A stretch of DNA of 49,138 nucleotides from CAYLNM01 sp964385045 (GCA_964385045.1 CAYLNM010000018.1:1-49138); one strand, 5' to 3'; shown: positions 25,544 through 34,605, numbered from the stretch's first letter. Translations and numbers: made by a program. Notes: generated from the letters alone by a model not told the origin.

Positions 25544-27385
25544 ATGAGCCGCCCTCACCCGTCCGCCCCCGAGCCGGCCCGCGCCGGCTCGCGCGCCGTC
25601 CTGCTCGCCCTCGCCGCCGCCACCGGTGCGATCGCGCCGCTCGGCGGCTGCCGCTCCCCGCTCGACGGCCCCGGCGGCGAGCCCGTCGCCCGCGTGATGG
25701 AGGCGGCGATCGAGCGGGAGATCCGCGAGGCCCGGACCGACCTGCAGCCGCGGACGACGGACTACGAGCCGAGTCGGGTCGAGGAGACCCTCGCCGAGCG
25801 GCGGGAGCGGCTCGAGGAGCTCACCCCCGCGGGCGGGGAGACCGGGGAGACGGTCGACGCCGACACCCTGGGCGAGGACCTGCTCGGCGGCGCCCAGTCG
25901 GTGGTCGAGCTCGACCTCGAGACCGCGGTGCTCCGGGCGGTGACGAGCAACCTCGGCGTGCAGCAGGTCCGCCTGCAGCCGGCCATCGACGCCGAGTCGG
26001 TGATCGACGCGGAGGCGGTCTTCGACTGGCTCCTCTACGGCGAGGCCAGCACGGCCGAGACCGACCGTCCCGCCGTCGTCCGGACGATCGCCGGCACCCC
26101 CGTCACGCCGGCGGTGAACGCGAGCCGCGCGTACCGCTTCGCCACCGGCCTCGACAAGCGGTTCGACTTCGGCGGCTCGCTGCGCCTCGAGCTCGGCCTC
26201 GACGTCACCAACAACCGCACGCCCGGCGTCGGCACGTCGCCGGATCCCGCGTACGAGTCGCGGGCCCTGATCGGCTTCGAGCAGCCCCTGCTCCGCGGCT
26301 TCGGCCGCGACGTGAACCGGGCCGAGATCCGGCTCGCCCGCAACCAGCGGCAGCGGTCGGTGGCCCGGCTCGAGCAGACGATGCTCGACGTGGCGCGGCA
26401 GGTCGAGGAGGCGTACTACGACCTCGTCCTCGCGTGGCGACGCCTCGAGGTGAGCCAGTGGCTCGTGGGGGTCGGCGTGCAGGTGCGCGACGTCCTCGAC
26501 CAGCGGCGGGCCTTCGACGCCCGCGACGCCCAGTTCGCCGACGCGGTCGCGCGGGTCGAGCAGCGGCAGGCCGACGTCCTGCGGGCGCGGCGATCGGTGC
26601 AGGCGGCGAGCGACCGGCTCAAGCTCCTGCTCAACGACGCCGAGCTCACCGTCGGCTCGACCGCCCTCATCCGCCCGGCGATCACGCTCGACTCGAGCCC
26701 CTTCACCTTCAGCTACCGCGACCTCGTGGTCGAGGCGGTCGATCGCCGGCCCGAGATCCGGCAGACGCTGCTGTCGGTCGACGACGCCACGATCAACCGC
26801 CAGGTGGCGGACAACGGCGTGCTTCCGCGGCTCGACCTCTCGGCGCAGGTCTCGTGGCGCAGTCTCGGCGACTCGTGGGACGAGTCGCTCGAGAGCGTGG
26901 TCGACGACCAGTTCGTCGAGTACCTGCTCGGCCTGCGGTTCGAGATGCCGGTGGGCAATCGCGGCCCCCGGGCGATCGCCCGGCAGGCCCGGCTGATCCG
27001 GGCCCAGACGCTCGCCCGCTACCGCGAGGTGCTGCAGGGGGTGGTGCAGGACGTGAAGTCCGCCCTCCGCGACGTCGAGACGGGATACGACCTGATCCAG
27101 GCCACCCGCAGCTTCCGCGTCGCCCAGGCGGAGAACCTGCGGGCCCTGCTGGTGGAGAAGGAGACGCTCGCGGGCCTGACGCCGGAGTTCCTGAACCTGG
27201 AGTTCCAGCGGCAGGAGACGCTCGCCACCGCCCGCGTGCAGGAGTTCGACGCCCAGGTGCGCTACCGGCAGGCGATCGCCGCCCTCGCGCGGGCGACGGG
27301 CGGCAGCCTCGACCGATACGGCATCGTGTTCGATCCGCCGGGGACCGAGCCCGGCGTCGGCCCGATGACGACGGGCGATGACTGA
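25544..27385 (+). CDS. TolC-family outer-membrane efflux lipoprotein
   Basis: 613 aa. The signal sequence ends in the lipobox P-L-G-G-C with Cys36, so the protein is lipid-anchored like NodT/OprM-type members. The rest has TolC-family structure: two long helical repeats with interspersed strands, including Y-Y-D-L-V-L-A near 290, an R-R-P-E-I-R-Q segment at the start of the second repeat, and L-S-A-Q-V-S-W and L-R-F-E-M-P-V-G-N-R beta-barrel strands. It would form a trimeric outer-membrane channel for export or efflux, but no inner-membrane pump or adaptor gene is near. There is no Shine-Dalgarno sequence and a -10-like TACCCT lies 7 nt upstream. Its last codons overlap the next gene by eight bases. 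Confidence 0.88.
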   Translation: MSRPHPSAPEPARAGSRAVLLALAAATGAIAPLGGCRSPLDGPGGEPVARVMEAAIEREIREARTDLQPRTTDYEPSRVEETLAERRERLEELTPAGGETGETVDADTLGEDLLGGAQSVVELDLETAVLRAVTSNLGVQQVRLQPAIDAESVIDAEAVFDWLLYGEASTAETDRPAVVRTIAGTPVTPAVNASRAYRFATGLDKRFDFGGSLRLELGLDVTNNRTPGVGTSPDPAYESRALIGFEQPLLRGFGRDVNRAEIRLARNQRQRSVARLEQTMLDVARQVEEAYYDLVLAWRRLEVSQWLVGVGVQVRDVLDQRRAFDARDAQFADAVARVEQRQADVLRARRSVQAASDRLKLLLNDAELTVGSTALIRPAITLDSSPFTFSYRDLVVEAVDRRPEIRQTLLSVDDATINRQVADNGVLPRLDLSAQVSWRSLGDSWDESLESVVDDQFVEYLLGLRFEMPVGNRGPRAIARQARLIRAQTLARYREVLQGVVQDVKSALRDVETGYDLIQATRSFRVAQAENLRALLVEKETLAGLTPEFLNLEFQRQETLATARVQEFDAQVRYRQAIAALARATGGSLDRYGIVFDPPGTEPGVGPMTTGDD

Positions 27386-28421
27386 GGTGCGGCCGGCGCT
27401 GGGCGCCGGCGGACGCGTGGACGACGCGGCGGTGGCCGAGGCGGCGGCCCGGCTGCAGGGCGGGCGCCTCGTCGCGTTCCCGACCGAGACCGTCTACGGG
27501 CTCGGGGCGGCGACGCTCGATGCGTCCGCGATCGACGCGGTCTACGCGCTCAAGGGTCGCCCGGCCGACAACCCGCTCATCGTGCACGTGCCGCGCGGTG
27601 ACGCGAGCACGCTCTCGGCGGTGGTGGAGCCGGCGGCGGCGGCCGACCCACGGGTGACCGACCTCGCGGGCGCGTTCTGGCCCGGGCCGCTGACCCTCGT
27701 CCTGCCGCGGTCGGAGGACGTGCCGGCTTCGGCCAGTGCGGGACGCGACACGGTGGCGGTGCGGTGCCCGCGGCACCCGGTGGCCCTCGCCCTGCTGCGG
27801 GCGTTCGACGGGCCGGTGAGCGCGCCCTCGGCCAACGTCTCGGGCCACGTCTCGCCGACGACCGCGGCGCACGTGCAGGCCGAGTTCCCGGAGGCGGACC
27901 TGCTCGTCCTCGACGGCGGGCCGTGCGACGTGGGCGTGGAGTCGACGGTGCTGGATCTCACGACGATCCCGCCGCGCGTCCTGCGGCCGGGCTCGATCAC
28001 CGCGGCCGACCTCGCCGCCGTCCTCGGCGACGTGGACGAGGCCCCGGTGCTGCGGCAGGGGGCGAGTCCCGGGACCCGCGAGCGGCACTACGCCCCGCGG
28101 CACGCGGCGACGGCGACGGGCGTGGCGGACCTGGCGACGCGGCTGGCGGCGGCGGACGGCCCGCGGGCGGTGGTGGGACGGGAGGCGGACCTCGCGGCGG
28201 TGGGCGGGGCCGACGGCCCGGTGGGCGCCCCGCACCGCGCGTTCCCGCTGCCCGACGATCCCGACGGGCTCGCCCGCGGGCTCTACGCGGCGGTGCGGGA
28301 GGCCGACGCGTGGGCGGCGGCGGGCGGGGGCGCGGGACTGCTGCTGGTGCTGCCCGGCGACGCCGACGACCCGGCGTGGGCGGCGGTGCGCGACCGGCTG
28401 CGGCGCATGACGGCGGGGTGA
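27378..28421 (+). CDS. tsaC: L-threonylcarbamoyladenylate synthase (Sua5 type)
   Basis: 347 aa. The YrdC/Sua5 domain shows V-A-F-P-T-E-T-V-Y-G-L-G-A near 33-45, the K-G-R-P-x-x-N-P-L-I motif, and S-A-P-S-A-N-x-S-G. It then has the Sua5 linker (G-A-S-P-G-T-R-E-R-H-Y-A-P) and a C-terminal Sua5 domain, so it is the long two-domain form. It makes threonylcarbamoyl-AMP from threonine, bicarbonate and ATP for the t6A37 modification of ANN-decoding tRNAs. The ATG overlaps the TolC-like gene by eight bases, which suggests cotranslation although the functions are unrelated. The C-terminal domain is Ala/Gly-rich but complete. Confidence 0.94.
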   Translation: MTEVRPALGAGGRVDDAAVAEAAARLQGGRLVAFPTETVYGLGAATLDASAIDAVYALKGRPADNPLIVHVPRGDASTLSAVVEPAAAADPRVTDLAGAFWPGPLTLVLPRSEDVPASASAGRDTVAVRCPRHPVALALLRAFDGPVSAPSANVSGHVSPTTAAHVQAEFPEADLLVLDGGPCDVGVESTVLDLTTIPPRVLRPGSITAADLAAVLGDVDEAPVLRQGASPGTRERHYAPRHAATATGVADLATRLAAADGPRAVVGREADLAAVGGADGPVGAPHRAFPLPDDPDGLARGLYAAVREADAWAAAGGGAGLLLVLPGDADDPAWAAVRDRLRRMTAG

Positions 28422-28455
28422 GTGGTCTTCCGCCCGCCGGGCGGCTCGGGAGGCC

Positions 28456-28692
28456 TCAGGCCGAGTGGCCGGCGTCACGCCCGCGGTCGATCTCCGCCAG
28501 CATGCGATCGATGTCGGGGGCGGGGAACGCGTGGCGGGCGGCGCTTCCAATCGCCGCGAGCCTCGCCTCGTGGCGCGACGCGGCCCGAAGCGACTCGCGC
28601 ACCCAGTCCGGGAGTTCGACGCCGCGTCGTCGCGCGGCCGCGACGAACCGGGCGTGATCGTCGTCGTCGACACGGACGTGCAGTCGCTTCAT
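28456..28692 (-). CDS. Ribbon-helix-helix (CopG/Arc-like) protein
   Basis: 78 aa. The N-terminal strand K-R-L-H-V-R-V-D followed by two helices (D-D-H-A-R-F-V-A-A-A and L-P-D-W-V-R-E-S-L) has the form of a ribbon-helix-helix DNA-binding domain, as found in antitoxins and small repressors. GGAGG lies ten bases before the ATG. It starts 38 bp after the M24 peptidase stop on the same strand. No toxin-like gene is adjacent on either side, so it may be an orphan or an autonomous regulator. The C-terminal 30 residues are acidic and could bind a partner. Confidence 0.7.
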   Translation of the reverse strand: MKRLHVRVDDDDHARFVAAARRRGVELPDWVRESLRAASRHEARLAAIGSAARHAFPAPDIDRMLAEIDRGRDAGHSA

Positions 28693-28730
28693 CGTCGGGG
28701 GTCCTCCGTCGTCACCGGGCCGACGTCGAC

Positions 28731-29993
28731 TCAGCATACGTGCTCCCGCGGCTCCCCCAGCCGCCAGAGCGAGTCCTGCGGCCGGGTGAGCCAGTCGCAG
28801 CCGTCCTCCGTCACGCGGACCATCTCCTCGAGGGCGACGTAGCCGGCGTCCGGGTGCTCCACGCCCAGCTCGAGCGTGAAGACCTGCCCGACCTCCGCCC
28901 GCATGAGCGGCGCGTCGCCGTAGCGCTCCCACCGCGGGCAGGCGAGCCCGCCGCCGTCGTGGGCCGCCCGGCCGACCTGGTGGCCGGTGCCGTGGGCGTA
29001 CTCCGGGTACCCGTGGCCGACGAGCGTGGACCGGGCCGCCTCGTCCACCGTCCAGAGCGGGACCCCCGGCCGCAGCGCCGCCTTCGCGGCGAGGATCGAG
29101 GCCCGCACCGCGTCGAAGGCGTCCGCGATCGACGCGCTCGGCTCCGGGGCCTCGGGCGACGGCACGTACCACGACCGCTGCACGTCGGAGCAGTAGCCCT
29201 CGGCGATCACGCCGAAGTCGAGGTGGAAGACCATGCCCGGCCGCACCACCAGCTCCGCGGAGGGCAGGGCGTGGCCGACGCTCGAGTCGGGGCCGGTGGT
29301 GACGATGGGGCACTGGGCGCGGTCCCACGCGGTGGGCACGCCGCGCTCGTCCGCGAGCCCGTGCATCAGCCCGCTCACCGCGAGCTCGCTCATGCCGGGC
29401 CGCACGCTGGCCGCGACCGCGCGGTAGATCTCGTCCGTGACCGCGACCGCCCCGCGGATCCGCTCGAGCTCCCGCGGCGTCTTGCGCCCGCGCACCGCCG
29501 CGATCACGCGCTCGGCGCTGGTGAGCCGCTCGGCGAACGGCGTGCCCGCGAGGTACCGGTGCAGCAGCTCCCACATCCCGTGGGTCAGGCCGTCGGCCTT
29601 CACGTCGTTCACCGAGGTGTTGACCGCGATCGACGCGGGGTCGAGCCGGTCGAGCACGGTGCGGAGCGGGCCGCTGACGCCCTCGACGTACGCCACGATC
29701 TCCGGCCACGCTCCCGAGCGGGCCACGCTGTCGTCCTCGTAGCGGCCGACGATCGCGATGCGGTCGCCGCCGAGGCCGCGCCGCGTCACGATCAGGGCGC
29801 TGGGCCAGGTCAGCTCCTGGCCGAGGATCAGCGGCAGGACGGGGTCGCCGCTCTCGGTCGTCTCGCGGACGAAGGTGAGCCAGCAGTCGACCCCGAGCTC
29901 CTCGAGGACGTCCACCGCCTGGGCCACCTTCTCGGCGGCGAGCGTGGGCTCCGCCGTCGGTCCGCCCGCCGTGCCGCCGATCTCGCGGCTCAC
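28731..29993 (-). CDS. M24-family metallopeptidase (Xaa-Pro aminopeptidase/creatinase-like)
   Basis: 420 aa from GTG 29993. An N-terminal creatinase-like domain (about 20-170) precedes the pita-bread domain. Expected metal ligands are visible: Asp in H-L-D-F-G-V, Asp in Y-C-S-D-V-Q-R, His in H-G-T-G-H-Q-V-G, Glu in L-E-L-G-V and Glu in A-L-E-E-M-V. It should therefore be an active dinuclear metalloenzyme, most likely a proline-specific aminopeptidase; the exact substrate is open. No signal peptide, so cytoplasmic. Its GTG overlaps the stop of the ChaN-like gene (GTGA), so the two are coupled. Confidence 0.88.
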   Translation of the reverse strand: MSREIGGTAGGPTAEPTLAAEKVAQAVDVLEELGVDCWLTFVRETTESGDPVLPLILGQELTWPSALIVTRRGLGGDRIAIVGRYEDDSVARSGAWPEIVAYVEGVSGPLRTVLDRLDPASIAVNTSVNDVKADGLTHGMWELLHRYLAGTPFAERLTSAERVIAAVRGRKTPRELERIRGAVAVTDEIYRAVAASVRPGMSELAVSGLMHGLADERGVPTAWDRAQCPIVTTGPDSSVGHALPSAELVVRPGMVFHLDFGVIAEGYCSDVQRSWYVPSPEAPEPSASIADAFDAVRASILAAKAALRPGVPLWTVDEAARSTLVGHGYPEYAHGTGHQVGRAAHDGGGLACPRWERYGDAPLMRAEVGQVFTLELGVEHPDAGYVALEEMVRVTEDGCDWLTRPQDSLWRLGEPREHVC

Positions 29994-31030
29994 CGCGCCG
30001 CCACCCGCGGCACGCGGGCCCCGGTGTGCACGATCACGTCGGCCCGCCCCTGGTCCTCCTCGGCGAGCGCCGCCCCGTCGCGCCGCTGCATCGAGATCGT
30101 CAGTACGCGGGCGTCCGGCGCCCGGTGCCGCAGCTCCAGCACCGTCGCCCCCTCGAAGTCCGAGTGGAACTGCCCGATCATCAGCAGCACCAGCGGCGAG
30201 CCGCGGCCGAGGGCCCGGGCCACCGAGTCGGCCATCGTGGAGTCCCAGGTCCGCTGGGCGCGGAAGGTCGCCCGCATGCGGGCGAGGGCGGCCTCGTCGG
30301 GCCCGGCGCCCTCCTGCGTCATGTGGCCGCTCATCACGTCCACGAAGCGGCCGAAGTAGCCCGAGTCGTCGACGTCCTCGGCCGGCAGGGCGACGAAGCC
30401 GCGGCGGGGAGCGGGCAGGGCGTCGAGCGGATCGAACCCGTCGGTGCGGGCGAGGCGGACGTAGCGGCGGGGGGCGTTGGCCGCGATCACCCGGCCGCCG
30501 GCGTCGCGGGCCGCGTCGAGGATCGGCTGGTACCACAGCTCCCACGAGTCCTCGCCCGCCCACGAGGCGCTGTTCGTGAGGCCGGCGAGCGCGTCCCGGT
30601 CGATGATCCCGTCCATCCAGTCGTCGACGATGGGCTGCTCGTCCCGCTCGAGCATCTCGAGGGCGAGCGTGCCGCCGCCGCGGGCCGCGATCGCGTCGCC
30701 GACGAGGGCGGCCTGCCAGGCGTGGCCGGCCGCGTCGTCGTGCTGCTCGCCCACGATCACCGCGTCGGCCTCGGCCACCCGGGCCATCAGCTCATCCCAG
30801 GTCAGGGGCTCGCCGGTCGCGCCGTCGAGCAGCGGCAGGTCGCGGGGCTCGCCGGACCAGGCGACCGCCGGCGGGGTGGGTGGGAACATCGGGGCGGCGG
30901 GTTCGGCCTCGGCCGTCCCGCCGCCCCCGGTGGTGGCGCAGCCGGCGGAGAGCAGGGCGAGCGCGACGGCGGCGATCGGGGACGCGCAGCGGATGCGCGA
31001 GGTCGGTCGGGCGGGGTCGTGCTGGGTCAT
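29990..31030 (-). CDS. ChaN-family (DUF399) lipoprotein
   Basis: 346 aa. The signal sequence ends in L-L-S-A-G-C with Cys31 as the lipid attachment site. The mature part has the ChaN/DUF399 motifs: V-I-V-G-E-Q-H-D-D near 85-95, L-A-L-E-M-L-E-R-D, and a late M-I-G-Q-F-H-S segment. ChaN of Campylobacter binds haem pairs and is linked to iron uptake; that role is transferred from the family and is not shown here. It is the first gene of a unit with the M24 peptidase and possibly the RHH gene. TACCGT lies six bases before the ATG with no Shine-Dalgarno sequence, suggesting a leaderless mRNA. Confidence 0.85.
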   Translation of the reverse strand: MTQHDPARPTSRIRCASPIAAVALALLSAGCATTGGGGTAEAEPAAPMFPPTPPAVAWSGEPRDLPLLDGATGEPLTWDELMARVAEADAVIVGEQHDDAAGHAWQAALVGDAIAARGGGTLALEMLERDEQPIVDDWMDGIIDRDALAGLTNSASWAGEDSWELWYQPILDAARDAGGRVIAANAPRRYVRLARTDGFDPLDALPAPRRGFVALPAEDVDDSGYFGRFVDVMSGHMTQEGAGPDEAALARMRATFRAQRTWDSTMADSVARALGRGSPLVLLMIGQFHSDFEGATVLELRHRAPDARVLTISMQRRDGAALAEEDQGRADVIVHTGARVPRVAAR

Positions 31031-31036
31031 GCCACC

Positions 31037-31042
31037 ACGGTA
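31037..31042 (-). promoter_or_regulatory. Predicted -10 element giving a leaderless ChaN-like mRNA
   Basis: TACCGT on the minus strand ends six bases before the ATG at 31030. Transcription from it would begin at the start codon. No convincing -35 is seen. Confidence 0.35.
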
Positions 31043-31146
31043 GCCGCCGCGGGAAGGGCCGGTCGGGGCCCGCGTGCGGGTCGATCCGGCGGCGCCGGTG
31101 GTGAAGGCGGGTCCGGAACGGACCGATGCACCCGGCGGAGACACCG

Positions 31147-31926
31147 ATGGACCATCTCATGGAAGTGAAGAGCACGTCCGGCGAGCCCGCGGACGCGGGC
31201 GGCGCGGTCGCGACCGCCCCGGCCCCTCCCGCGCCGGATGGCGGGACCGCCGATGACCGCAGCGTCGAGACCACCGCCGCCGGCATCCCGTGGCTCGTCT
31301 TCGCCCGCCACCGGAGGGCGATCGCCGAGCGGTGGCCGCTGCTGTGGGACCTGCGGGTCACGACCAGCCACTTCGACGTCCTGGGCTCCCTGCCGGCCGG
31401 GACGACGCCCGCCGACGTCCTCGACGTCGGGGCCACCGACCGCCGCCACGCGCGGACGCTCGGCCAGCGCTTCCCCGGCATCGAGTACCGCAGCCTGGAC
31501 GTCGATCGCACGCTCCCGCACGACTACCACGACTTCGCCGAGGTCGACCGGACGTTCGACCTCGTGAGCTGCACCGAGGTGCTCGAGCACGTGGCCGAGG
31601 ACGTTGGCATCGGCATCCTCCGCGACTGCGTCCGGGCGTGCCGGCCCGGCGGGCACGTGCTCGTGAGCGTGCCCAACTGCATCGTGCCGTACTACCAGAT
31701 GGAGTTCACCCACCGCACCGCGTACACCTACCGCGACCTCGCCGCGGCGTGTCGCACGGTGGGGCTCGACGTCGTCGACATGACCCGCGTCGCCCTCGGG
31801 TCGGCCCGCACGCGCTGGGTGCACCGCACGTTCCTCGCCCGCTGGCACCGGCTCATGGGCACCGACTGGTGCGCCTCGATCACCTGCCTCGCCCGGCGAC
31901 CGGCGACGGACGACGCGGCGGCATGA
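31147..31926 (+). CDS. SAM-dependent methyltransferase (glycan island)
   Basis: 259 aa. Class I methyltransferase of the methyltransf_11/UbiE-like type: motif I V-L-D-V-G-A-T-D near 94-101, an acidic residue after the second strand (S-L-D-V-D), and S-C-T-E-V-L-E-H-V near 140. Residues 1-40 are low-complexity. GGAG six bases before the ATG at 31147 favours this start over the ATG at 31126. Its stop overlaps the next glycosyltransferase gene (ATGA). The context suggests methylation of a sugar or lipid-linked glycan. It opens the plus-strand half of the glycan island. Confidence 0.85.
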   Translation: MDHLMEVKSTSGEPADAGGAVATAPAPPAPDGGTADDRSVETTAAGIPWLVFARHRRAIAERWPLLWDLRVTTSHFDVLGSLPAGTTPADVLDVGATDRRHARTLGQRFPGIEYRSLDVDRTLPHDYHDFAEVDRTFDLVSCTEVLEHVAEDVGIGILRDCVRACRPGGHVLVSVPNCIVPYYQMEFTHRTAYTYRDLAAACRTVGLDVVDMTRVALGSARTRWVHRTFLARWHRLMGTDWCASITCLARRPATDDAAA

Positions 31927-32876
31927 GCGGCGGGGATCCGGCCACCGATCCGGCCCGGGAGCCGCGAGCGACCGCGGACGCCGATCGCGCGGGCTTGGCC
32001 CGGCGGCTCGCCGCGGTGTCGCTCGTGAGCCTCGTCAACGACCAGGCCCTGCACCGCTGCTGCGTGCAGGCCGCCCGCACCGCGGCCGAGGCGGCGGACG
32101 TCGCCCTGCAGGTGATCGCCGTCGACTGCGACCGCCGCGGCTGGAACGCCGCCCGCGGGCTCAACGCGGCCCTCGACGCGGCGCGTCACCGATGGGCGCT
32201 GATCGTGCACCAGGACGTGGTGCTGCCGCCGCGGTGGTTCGCGCGGGCCGAGACCTCGATCGCCGCGTTGCGGGCGCGGGATCCGCGCGACCCGTCACCG
32301 GCGGTCTGGGGGACGGTGGGCGTCCAGCAGAGCGGCCGGTTCGTCGGCGCCGTCCGCGATCCGAACGGGCCGTGCCGGTGGGGGCGCCCCCCGGCCCGCG
32401 TCATCGCCCTCGACGAGCACCTGCTGCTGGTGGACCGCGACGCGGGGCTGCGGTTCGACCCGCGGGTTCCCGGCTTCCACTGCTACGGGACCGACCTGGC
32501 GATCCGCGCCCGCCTCGCGGGCCGCGACGCGGCGGTGCTCGACGCGCCGGTGGTCCACCTGTCCAGCGGACGGATCGACCCCGCCTTCCGGGAAGCGGCG
32601 GACTGGATGCTCGAACGCTGGGGAGGGATGTTCGAGCACGTCATCCCGACGCCGGCGGCCACGCTGCAGCGCACGACCGCGGGCAACGCGGTGCGGCGGC
32701 GGATCGTCGCCGCGCACCGCCGCGTGGCCCGGCGCCTGCGGCGGGGGACGGCCCCGTCGCTCGGCCGCTGGAGCATGCCCCGGCCGATGCGGGAGGAGCT
32801 CGCCGGATCGGTGGCGGGCCTGCCGCCGGCGGTGGCGGGACGGGTCGCGGCCGACGGCGTCGGCGGCGGCACCTGA
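31923..32876 (+). CDS. Glycosyltransferase family 2-like protein
   Basis: 317 aa. A Rossmann-like GT-A domain begins at V-S-L-V-S-L-V-N-D and includes V-I-A-V-D-C, the G-L-N-A-A-L segment and V-H-Q-D-V-V-L-P, a variant of the family's acidic metal-binding motif seen in StrF-like GT2 proteins. A later H-C-Y-G-T-D-L segment supplies the base. The C-terminal 80 residues are basic and helical. It should transfer a sugar from a nucleotide-sugar donor; donor and acceptor cannot be read. The ATG overlaps the upstream methyltransferase by four bases. Confidence 0.82.
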   Translation: MSGGDPATDPAREPRATADADRAGLARRLAAVSLVSLVNDQALHRCCVQAARTAAEAADVALQVIAVDCDRRGWNAARGLNAALDAARHRWALIVHQDVVLPPRWFARAETSIAALRARDPRDPSPAVWGTVGVQQSGRFVGAVRDPNGPCRWGRPPARVIALDEHLLLVDRDAGLRFDPRVPGFHCYGTDLAIRARLAGRDAAVLDAPVVHLSSGRIDPAFREAADWMLERWGGMFEHVIPTPAATLQRTTAGNAVRRRIVAAHRRVARRLRRGTAPSLGRWSMPRPMREELAGSVAGLPPAVAGRVAADGVGGGT

Positions 32877-33015
32877 GGCGCCCCACCGCGCGCCCCGCGC
32901 ATCGCCGGCACAGACCGCACGACCCGAACTCCGAGGCTCGCGAGGGACCGATCATCCGCGGCGGACTTATCGGGTCGGGGCCACCGGCCGATCGCACGCA
33001 CGAGGACAGGCCGCC

Positions 33016-34605
33016 ATGCTCGAGCAGTTCAGCTTCGCCAAGGACTACCACGACGTCACGACCGTCCATCCCCTCGGGCTGGCGTTCCTGGCCGCATCGC
33101 TGCTGGCGATCTTCCTGGTGCCCCGGCGGGGCGTCCTGCTGCCGGTGCTCCTGATCGCGTGCATGATCGCCCCGGCGCAGCGGCTCGTCTTCGCCGACCT
33201 CGACTTCACCTTCCTGCGGATCGTCATCCTGGCGGGACTGCTTCGGGTGGTCGTCTACGGCGAGCTCCGGGGGCTGCGGATCAACGTGCTCGATCGGCTG
33301 ATGGTGACGTGGGTGGGCGTGGCGTCGGCCGCCTACGTGCTGCTCTATCCGAACCCGGCCTCCATCGGCTACAAGCTCGGATTCACCCTCGACGCCCTCG
33401 GGACCTACGTCCTCGTCCGGGCCGTGGTGCGCGACCTCGACGCGTTCGTCGCCCTGTCGCGCCAGATCGCGCTGGTGTCGATCCCGGTGGCGGGGGCGAT
33501 GCTGCACGAGCGGCTGACCGGGCACAACGCCTTCAGTCTGCTCGGCGGCGTGCCGGAGCAGACGCTGGAGCGCTACGGCCGCTTCCGGGCCCAGGGAGCC
33601 CAGCCGCACCCGATCATCGCCGGGACCTTCTGGGCGGTGCTCATCCCCATCGTCGCGGCCGGCGTCCGACGGAACGCCGAGTCGATCGCGGTCACCGTCG
33701 CCGGCATCCTGGCCTGCGCGACCATCGTGTGGTGCTCGTCCTCGAGCACTCCGGCGATCGTGGCCCTGGTGGCGATGGGCTCCATGCTGCTGTTCCCGGT
33801 GCGGTGGGCGGTGCCCTGGCTTCGCGGCTCGACCGTGGTGGGGATGGTCGTCCTGCACTTCCTGATGGTGGGCCCGATCTGGCACCTCTTCGCGCGGATC
33901 AACGTCTTCCCCGGCTCCACCGGGTGGTGGCGCTACCTGATCATCGATCTGTTCATCACCAACTGGTCGGACTGGCTCCTCATCGGCACCCGCGAGAGCG
34001 CGGGGTGGCTGACGTGGATCAGCTTCACCGACGTCACGAACCAGTACGTGACCGAGGGGATCAACGGCGGCATCGGACGACTGGCGCTGTTCATCGCGAT
34101 CCTCGTGACCGCCTTCCTCCTCGTGGGCCGGGCGGTGCGATCGGCGGAGCAGGCGCCGACCGCGACGACCGCCGCGGCCCGCGGCGAGCGCCTCCGCCGC
34201 GCCTGGATCGCCTGGTGCATCGGAGCCACCATCACCTGCCATGCGGCGGCGTACTTCGCGACCTCCTACTTCGGCCACATGCGCAACGTCCAGTACCTGT
34301 CGTTCGCGCTGGCGGGCTCGGTGGCCGTGGTCGCGGGCCAGGCGACGGTGCGGGTGCGGCGGCGCGAGGAGGAGCCGGACGAGCTCGTCGCGGGCGCCCG
34401 GGGGGCGCCGGTCGCGGCGGCCGGCTCGGGGCCGGGCACGGACGACGGGACCGGCGCCGGCGCTTCCGGGGCCGGCGCCGTCCCGCCGACCGAGCCGGCG
34501 GCGCCGCGGCCGCACTGGCCGTGGACGCTGCCCATCGGGACGGCCCGCGACGGCGGCGATCCCGGTCGGGGCCCGTCGCGCCGTCCGCTGTTCCGGCCCG
34601 TGTGA
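33016..34605 (+). CDS. O-antigen ligase/polymerase-like membrane protein
   Basis: 529 aa with about 10-12 hydrophobic helices up to residue 440 and a larger extracytoplasmic loop near 280-350, the topology of Wzy/WaaL O-antigen polymerases and ligases. Residues 440-529 are a charged, Gly/Pro-rich cytoplasmic tail. Such proteins join glycan repeat units or transfer them from lipid carrier to an acceptor in the periplasm. Polymerase and ligase cannot be told apart by sequence alone. GAGGA lies nine bases upstream of the ATG. It follows the GT2 after 139 bp and is convergent with the EamA gene. Confidence 0.78.
   Translation: MLEQFSFAKDYHDVTTVHPLGLAFLAASLLAIFLVPRRGVLLPVLLIACMIAPAQRLVFADLDFTFLRIVILAGLLRVVVYGELRGLRINVLDRLMVTWVGVASAAYVLLYPNPASIGYKLGFTLDALGTYVLVRAVVRDLDAFVALSRQIALVSIPVAGAMLHERLTGHNAFSLLGGVPEQTLERYGRFRAQGAQPHPIIAGTFWAVLIPIVAAGVRRNAESIAVTVAGILACATIVWCSSSSTPAIVALVAMGSMLLFPVRWAVPWLRGSTVVGMVVLHFLMVGPIWHLFARINVFPGSTGWWRYLIIDLFITNWSDWLLIGTRESAGWLTWISFTDVTNQYVTEGINGGIGRLALFIAILVTAFLLVGRAVRSAEQAPTATTAAARGERLRRAWIAWCIGATITCHAAAYFATSYFGHMRNVQYLSFALAGSVAVVAGQATVRVRRREEEPDELVAGARGAPVAAAGSGPGTDDGTGAGASGAGAVPPTEPAAPRPHWPWTLPIGTARDGGDPGRGPSRRPLFRPV

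Noticed and set aside
28456..28692. Complete toxin-antitoxin pair
   Set aside because: Only the ribbon-helix-helix half is present; the neighbours are a peptidase and the Sua5 gene, and no small toxin frame with a start signal fits the 38-bp and 34-bp gaps.
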